Shown here in pieces: positions 61,501-64,000 of a stretch of 64,000 bases of DNA; the stretch's first letter is position 1, and each line of letters begins with the position of its first letter. The position numbers were made by a program, and so were the translations under genes. Origin of the DNA: Nocardia transvalensis (GTDB lineage Bacteria; Actinomycetota; Actinomycetes; Mycobacteriales; Mycobacteriaceae); NCBI RefSeq assembly GCF_015477765.1, contig NZ_JADLQQ010000016.1, positions 119,129 through 183,128 on the forward strand, given 5' to 3'. Below the pieces are notes generated by a model. It did not search any database. It saw only the letters and a program-made list of their open reading frames with translations, and was not told the origin of the DNA.

Positions 61501-61995
61501 ATGACCGTACCCACCCAGGTCGCCGTCTGCGGCCCCCGCGAATGCACCGCCGCCGACGCCGCGAACGCCCGCGCGGTGGGGCGCCTGCTGGCCGAGGCCG
61601 GTGCGACCGTCCTGTGCGGCGGGGGCACCGGTGTGATGGCAGCCGTGGCCGAAGGAGCCTCGCGCGCAGGCGGGTTGGTGATCGGCGTCCGTCCCGACAC
61701 CGACCGATCGGCGGCGTGCGCGGGGCTCTCGGCAGTCCTCTACACGAATATGGGCGAGGCCAGAAACGCCATCCTGATCGAATCGTCCGACGCGGTCATC
61801 ATTGTCGGCGGCTCGTGGGGAACGCTCTCCGAACTGGCTCTGGCCCACCGCCGCGGCGGTATTCCCGTTGTCTCCCTGGGAGGTTGGACGGTCCTCGACA
61901 CCGCGGGCAACCCCATTCCGGCGGCCGTATCCGCCACCTCCCCCGCCGAAGCCGTCGCCATCGCCCTGGGCGCGCCGGACATTTCGGTCGAATAG
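61501..61995 (+). CDS. TIGR00725-type LOG/Rossmann-fold protein
   Basis: This 164-residue protein has the nucleotide-binding block LCGGGTGVMAAVAEGASRAG and VIIVGGSWGTLSELALAHR. It resembles the TIGR00725 group related to LOG and molybdenum-cofactor carrier proteins. Its function is unsettled. RBS AGGAGG precedes the ATG. It lies 2 nt before the kinase-like gene, so the two form an operon. Confidence 0.8.
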   Translation: MTVPTQVAVCGPRECTAADAANARAVGRLLAEAGATVLCGGGTGVMAAVAEGASRAGGLVIGVRPDTDRSAACAGLSAVLYTNMGEARNAILIESSDAVIIVGGSWGTLSELALAHRRGGIPVVSLGGWTVLDTAGNPIPAAVSATSPAEAVAIALGAPDISVE

Positions 61996-61997
61996 CC

Positions 61998-62861
61998 GTG
62001 CCACAGTCCGCCCGCACACCCCGCCTGCGTCCCGACCTCGTCTTGGCGCAGTTGGAAGAGCATGCCGGAATCACGCTCGCCTACGACGGCCCCTGCCGTG
62101 GCGGTCAGGTGGGGGCCGCGTACGTTCGCTGGCCCGACGGCCACCGCTCGGTGCTGACCTGGCGTGGCCCCGGCGATCTCGGCACGGTCACGGAGGTCGA
62201 AGAACTACTCGGGATTGCACGATCGGCCGGAATTCCCGCACCGCATTATGAGCTGGTGCAAGAGCTGCCGTGCGGCTTCGCCATCGTGCAGGAGCTCCTG
62301 CCGGGAACGCCGCCGACCGAATTATCCACCGAGACAATCGAATCCCTGGTCGAACTGAACCGGCGGTGTCGTGATCTGCTGCGCGACCGGGACACTCCGC
62401 CGCCCGCACTCCATCTGACCTCGGACGGCCCCGGATTCTGTCTGCACGAGCCACTCGTCCACTACGACGAACGAACCGCCCGCCTACACCACCGAATTCA
62501 CGACCTCGCCGCGCAACTCCCTCCGACTCTGGTCGGAGAAGACCTCGTGCACTTCGACTTTCATGCCGGAAACGTTCTCGTCACTGCGGACGGCTCCCTC
62601 TGCGGTCTCGTCGACTGGGACGGTGCCACCCGCGCCCACGGCCATCTCGACCTGGTCACTCTCCGCTTCGACCTCGCTCGCCACGCCCCCGGCCTCGGCC
62701 GCTCCCTCGACCCTGTGCTCGCCACCGACGCCACACCCGAAATAGCGGCCGCCTGCTGGGCCCACATGAGCCTCCGCCTGGTCGACTGGGCCATCCGCCA
62801 TCACGGCCCCTCCGATGTCACCGCCTGGCTCGACATCTCCGACCGGCTGTGCCCGCTGTAG
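61998..62861 (+). CDS. Aminoglycoside phosphotransferase family kinase-like protein
   Basis: The 287-residue protein has the APH catalytic loop VHFDFHAGNVLV (the usual HGDxxxxN with Phe for Leu) and the metal-binding LVDWDGA. It is a small-molecule kinase of the APH/choline-kinase fold. The GTG start lies 2 nt after the stop upstream. Antibiotic resistance cannot be inferred from the family alone. Confidence 0.78.
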   Translation: MPQSARTPRLRPDLVLAQLEEHAGITLAYDGPCRGGQVGAAYVRWPDGHRSVLTWRGPGDLGTVTEVEELLGIARSAGIPAPHYELVQELPCGFAIVQELLPGTPPTELSTETIESLVELNRRCRDLLRDRDTPPPALHLTSDGPGFCLHEPLVHYDERTARLHHRIHDLAAQLPPTLVGEDLVHFDFHAGNVLVTADGSLCGLVDWDGATRAHGHLDLVTLRFDLARHAPGLGRSLDPVLATDATPEIAAACWAHMSLRLVDWAIRHHGPSDVTAWLDISDRLCPL

Positions 62862-62865
62862 CGGC

Positions 62866-63831
62866 TCATCGGGAATTGCTGACGCGGGCCAAGGCGCGTT
62901 CGGCCTCGGCGACGACTGCCGCCACGATGTCCTCGGCGGATTCGACGGTGGTCACCAACCCCACTGCCTGGCTTGCCCATACGGGAACCACATTCAGGTC
63001 GTTGTGGTCGGCGGCAGCGCGGTACTCCTGTTGAGCCGTGGTGTCGGCGCGCAGTTCGTCGTCCCGGTCTCGCCACTGATCGAGGAAGGCATTGCGCAGG
63101 GTGCGGGCCGGGTACCGGCTCGGCCACGGGGCGCCGCGAGCGATGTCCAGGGTCCGGTTGATCTCGGTGTCCTCGCCTCGAGCAGCGAGCAGCGCCCTAC
63201 TCACCTCGGCCGACACGATGGCCTCGTGACTGGCCTGAAACCGGGTCCCGATCAGGGCGCCCGCGGCACCGAGGGTCAACGCCGCGGCCAGCCCGCGCCC
63301 GTCCACGATCCCACCGGCGGCGAGTACGGGAATCGAGCCGGCCACGTCGACCACCGCCGGAACGAAAGACAGTGTGCCGATACCGTTCTGTCCGCAGTGC
63401 CCCCCGGCGTCGCTGCCCTGCGCGACGATGACGTCGGCTCCGGCATCGACCGCTCGCCGGGCCTCGTCGAGATCGGTGACCTGGAGAATCAGCTTGGCGT
63501 CGGAGTCGTGCACGCGCTGTGCGAACGGTCGTGGGTCACCGAATGACAGCATCACGGCCGCCGGTTCGAACTCGAGGGCGAATGCCACCGCATCGACGTC
63601 GATGGCCCAGGTGAGAAGGCCGATGCCCCAGGGCATTCGCGTCCTGGTGCGAGCGATATCCGCCTCCCGCCGGAGCCATTCCCGGTCACCGCTACCGGCA
63701 CCGATCAAGCCCAGGCCACCGCTGTTGGCGACGGCCGCCGCCAAGGCCCCGCCTGCCTCCCCACCCATCGGGGCCGAGGCGATCGGATACCGAACGGACA
63801 TGAGGTCAGTGAACGCGGTTTGCAGCACCAT
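62866..63831 (-). CDS. Nitronate monooxygenase
   Basis: This 321-residue FMN enzyme has IASAPMGGEAGGALAAAVAN near the N-terminus and the catalytic-His segment AQGSDAGGHCG. It oxidises alkyl nitronates such as propionate 3-nitronate. A GTG at 63837 is an alternative start. The stop lies 4 nt from the stop of the convergent APH-like gene. A terminator for the rRNA operon lies just upstream. Confidence 0.88.
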   Translation of the reverse strand: MVLQTAFTDLMSVRYPIASAPMGGEAGGALAAAVANSGGLGLIGAGSGDREWLRREADIARTRTRMPWGIGLLTWAIDVDAVAFALEFEPAAVMLSFGDPRPFAQRVHDSDAKLILQVTDLDEARRAVDAGADVIVAQGSDAGGHCGQNGIGTLSFVPAVVDVAGSIPVLAAGGIVDGRGLAAALTLGAAGALIGTRFQASHEAIVSAEVSRALLAARGEDTEINRTLDIARGAPWPSRYPARTLRNAFLDQWRDRDDELRADTTAQQEYRAAADHNDLNVVPVWASQAVGLVTTVESAEDIVAAVVAEAERALARVSNSR

Positions 63832-63881
63832 GGTCACGAGCCTGGCAGTTGTTCGACGGCCATGCCACTCCAGAAATGCGG

Positions 63882-63909
63882 AAGGCCCCCGACGTGTGTC
63901 GGGGGCCTT
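63882..63909 (-). terminator. rRNA operon terminator
   Basis: A perfect 12-bp stem AAGGCCCCCGAC / GTCGGGGGCCTT with a GTGT loop, 11 nt after the 5S rRNA end on the minus strand. Confidence 0.85.
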
Positions 63910-63920
63910 CCTGAACATTG

Positions 63921-64000
63921 TTCCGGCGGTGTCCTACTCTCCCACACCCTGGCGAGTGCAGTACCATCGGCGCTGGCAGGCTTAGCTTCCGGGTTCGGAA
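63921..64000 (-). rRNA. rrf: 5S ribosomal RNA, 3' part (cut by window edge)
   Basis: The minus strand reads TTCCGAACCCGGAAGCTAAG at the edge and runs to GTAGGACACCGCCGGAAC, the conserved 3' two thirds of actinobacterial 5S rRNA. The remaining 5' end, 23S and 16S genes must lie beyond the right edge. The 3' end is approximate (63919-63922). Confidence 0.92.

Overview
The window is high-GC actinobacterial DNA, most likely from Nocardia or a close relative in the Mycobacteriales. The reasons are GC-rich codon use with many GTG starts, a heparin-binding haemagglutinin (HbhA) homologue, a RamB / isocitrate lyase pair, an EspG-type type VII secretion chaperone, a DsbA-VKOR pair, a PapA-type acyltransferase and several secreted mycobacterial-type lipases. 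No phage, transposase, CRISPR array or tRNA gene was seen. A 5S rRNA end on the minus strand runs off the right edge, so an rRNA operon lies just outside.

The backbone follows, in order, part of the M. tuberculosis Rv0457c-Rv0475 region (recalled from memory): hbhA, an XRE regulator, a DUF445 membrane protein and a TetR regulator (1-3.2 kb); fadB2 and aceA (21-24 kb); ramB and an Rv0464c-like protein (47-49 kb); lpd and a prolyl oligopeptidase (53-57 kb). Accessory blocks are spliced between these core genes.

Layout. 3.3-6.7 kb: ABC1 kinase, saccharopine-dehydrogenase-like reductase and a methyltransferase. 6.9-12.6 kb: secreted lipase, a three-gene EspG module, PPK2, then membrane DsbA plus VKOR. 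12.6-18.2 kb: HtrA-like protease, ZIP transporter, zinc alcohol dehydrogenase, a frameshifted PapA-type acyltransferase divergent from a TetR gene, and a class 2 lipase. 18.4-20.8 kb: a MetE-family protein in which three of the four zinc ligands are replaced. 26-32 kb: a ureide/purine block (uraH, uraD, xdhC) beside a complete NMT1-type ABC importer. 32.7-41.5 kb: a divergent amino-sugar locus that encodes every step from amino-sugar import to triose phosphates and is best explained as N-acetylgalactosamine use through tagatose 6-phosphate. 41.6-63.8 kb: an SDR/MarR pair, a lipase, DNA ligase LigB, RamB, several regulator/enzyme pairs (TetR/VOC, HxlR/QorB-like), Lpd, an oligopeptidase, an RCK-2TM-RCK membrane protein, a HAD phosphatase, an APH-like kinase and a nitronate monooxygenase.

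Three non-coding themes recur. At least eleven genes have a TANNNT box 6-7 nt before the start codon, consistent with leaderless transcripts. Strong GC-rich hairpin terminators close most operons. A family of hairpins with stem CCCGGC/GCCGGG and loop (G/T)AAAAGC(A/G)T, each followed by short tandem repeats of its right arm, occurs three times, once in frame inside the oligopeptidase gene.
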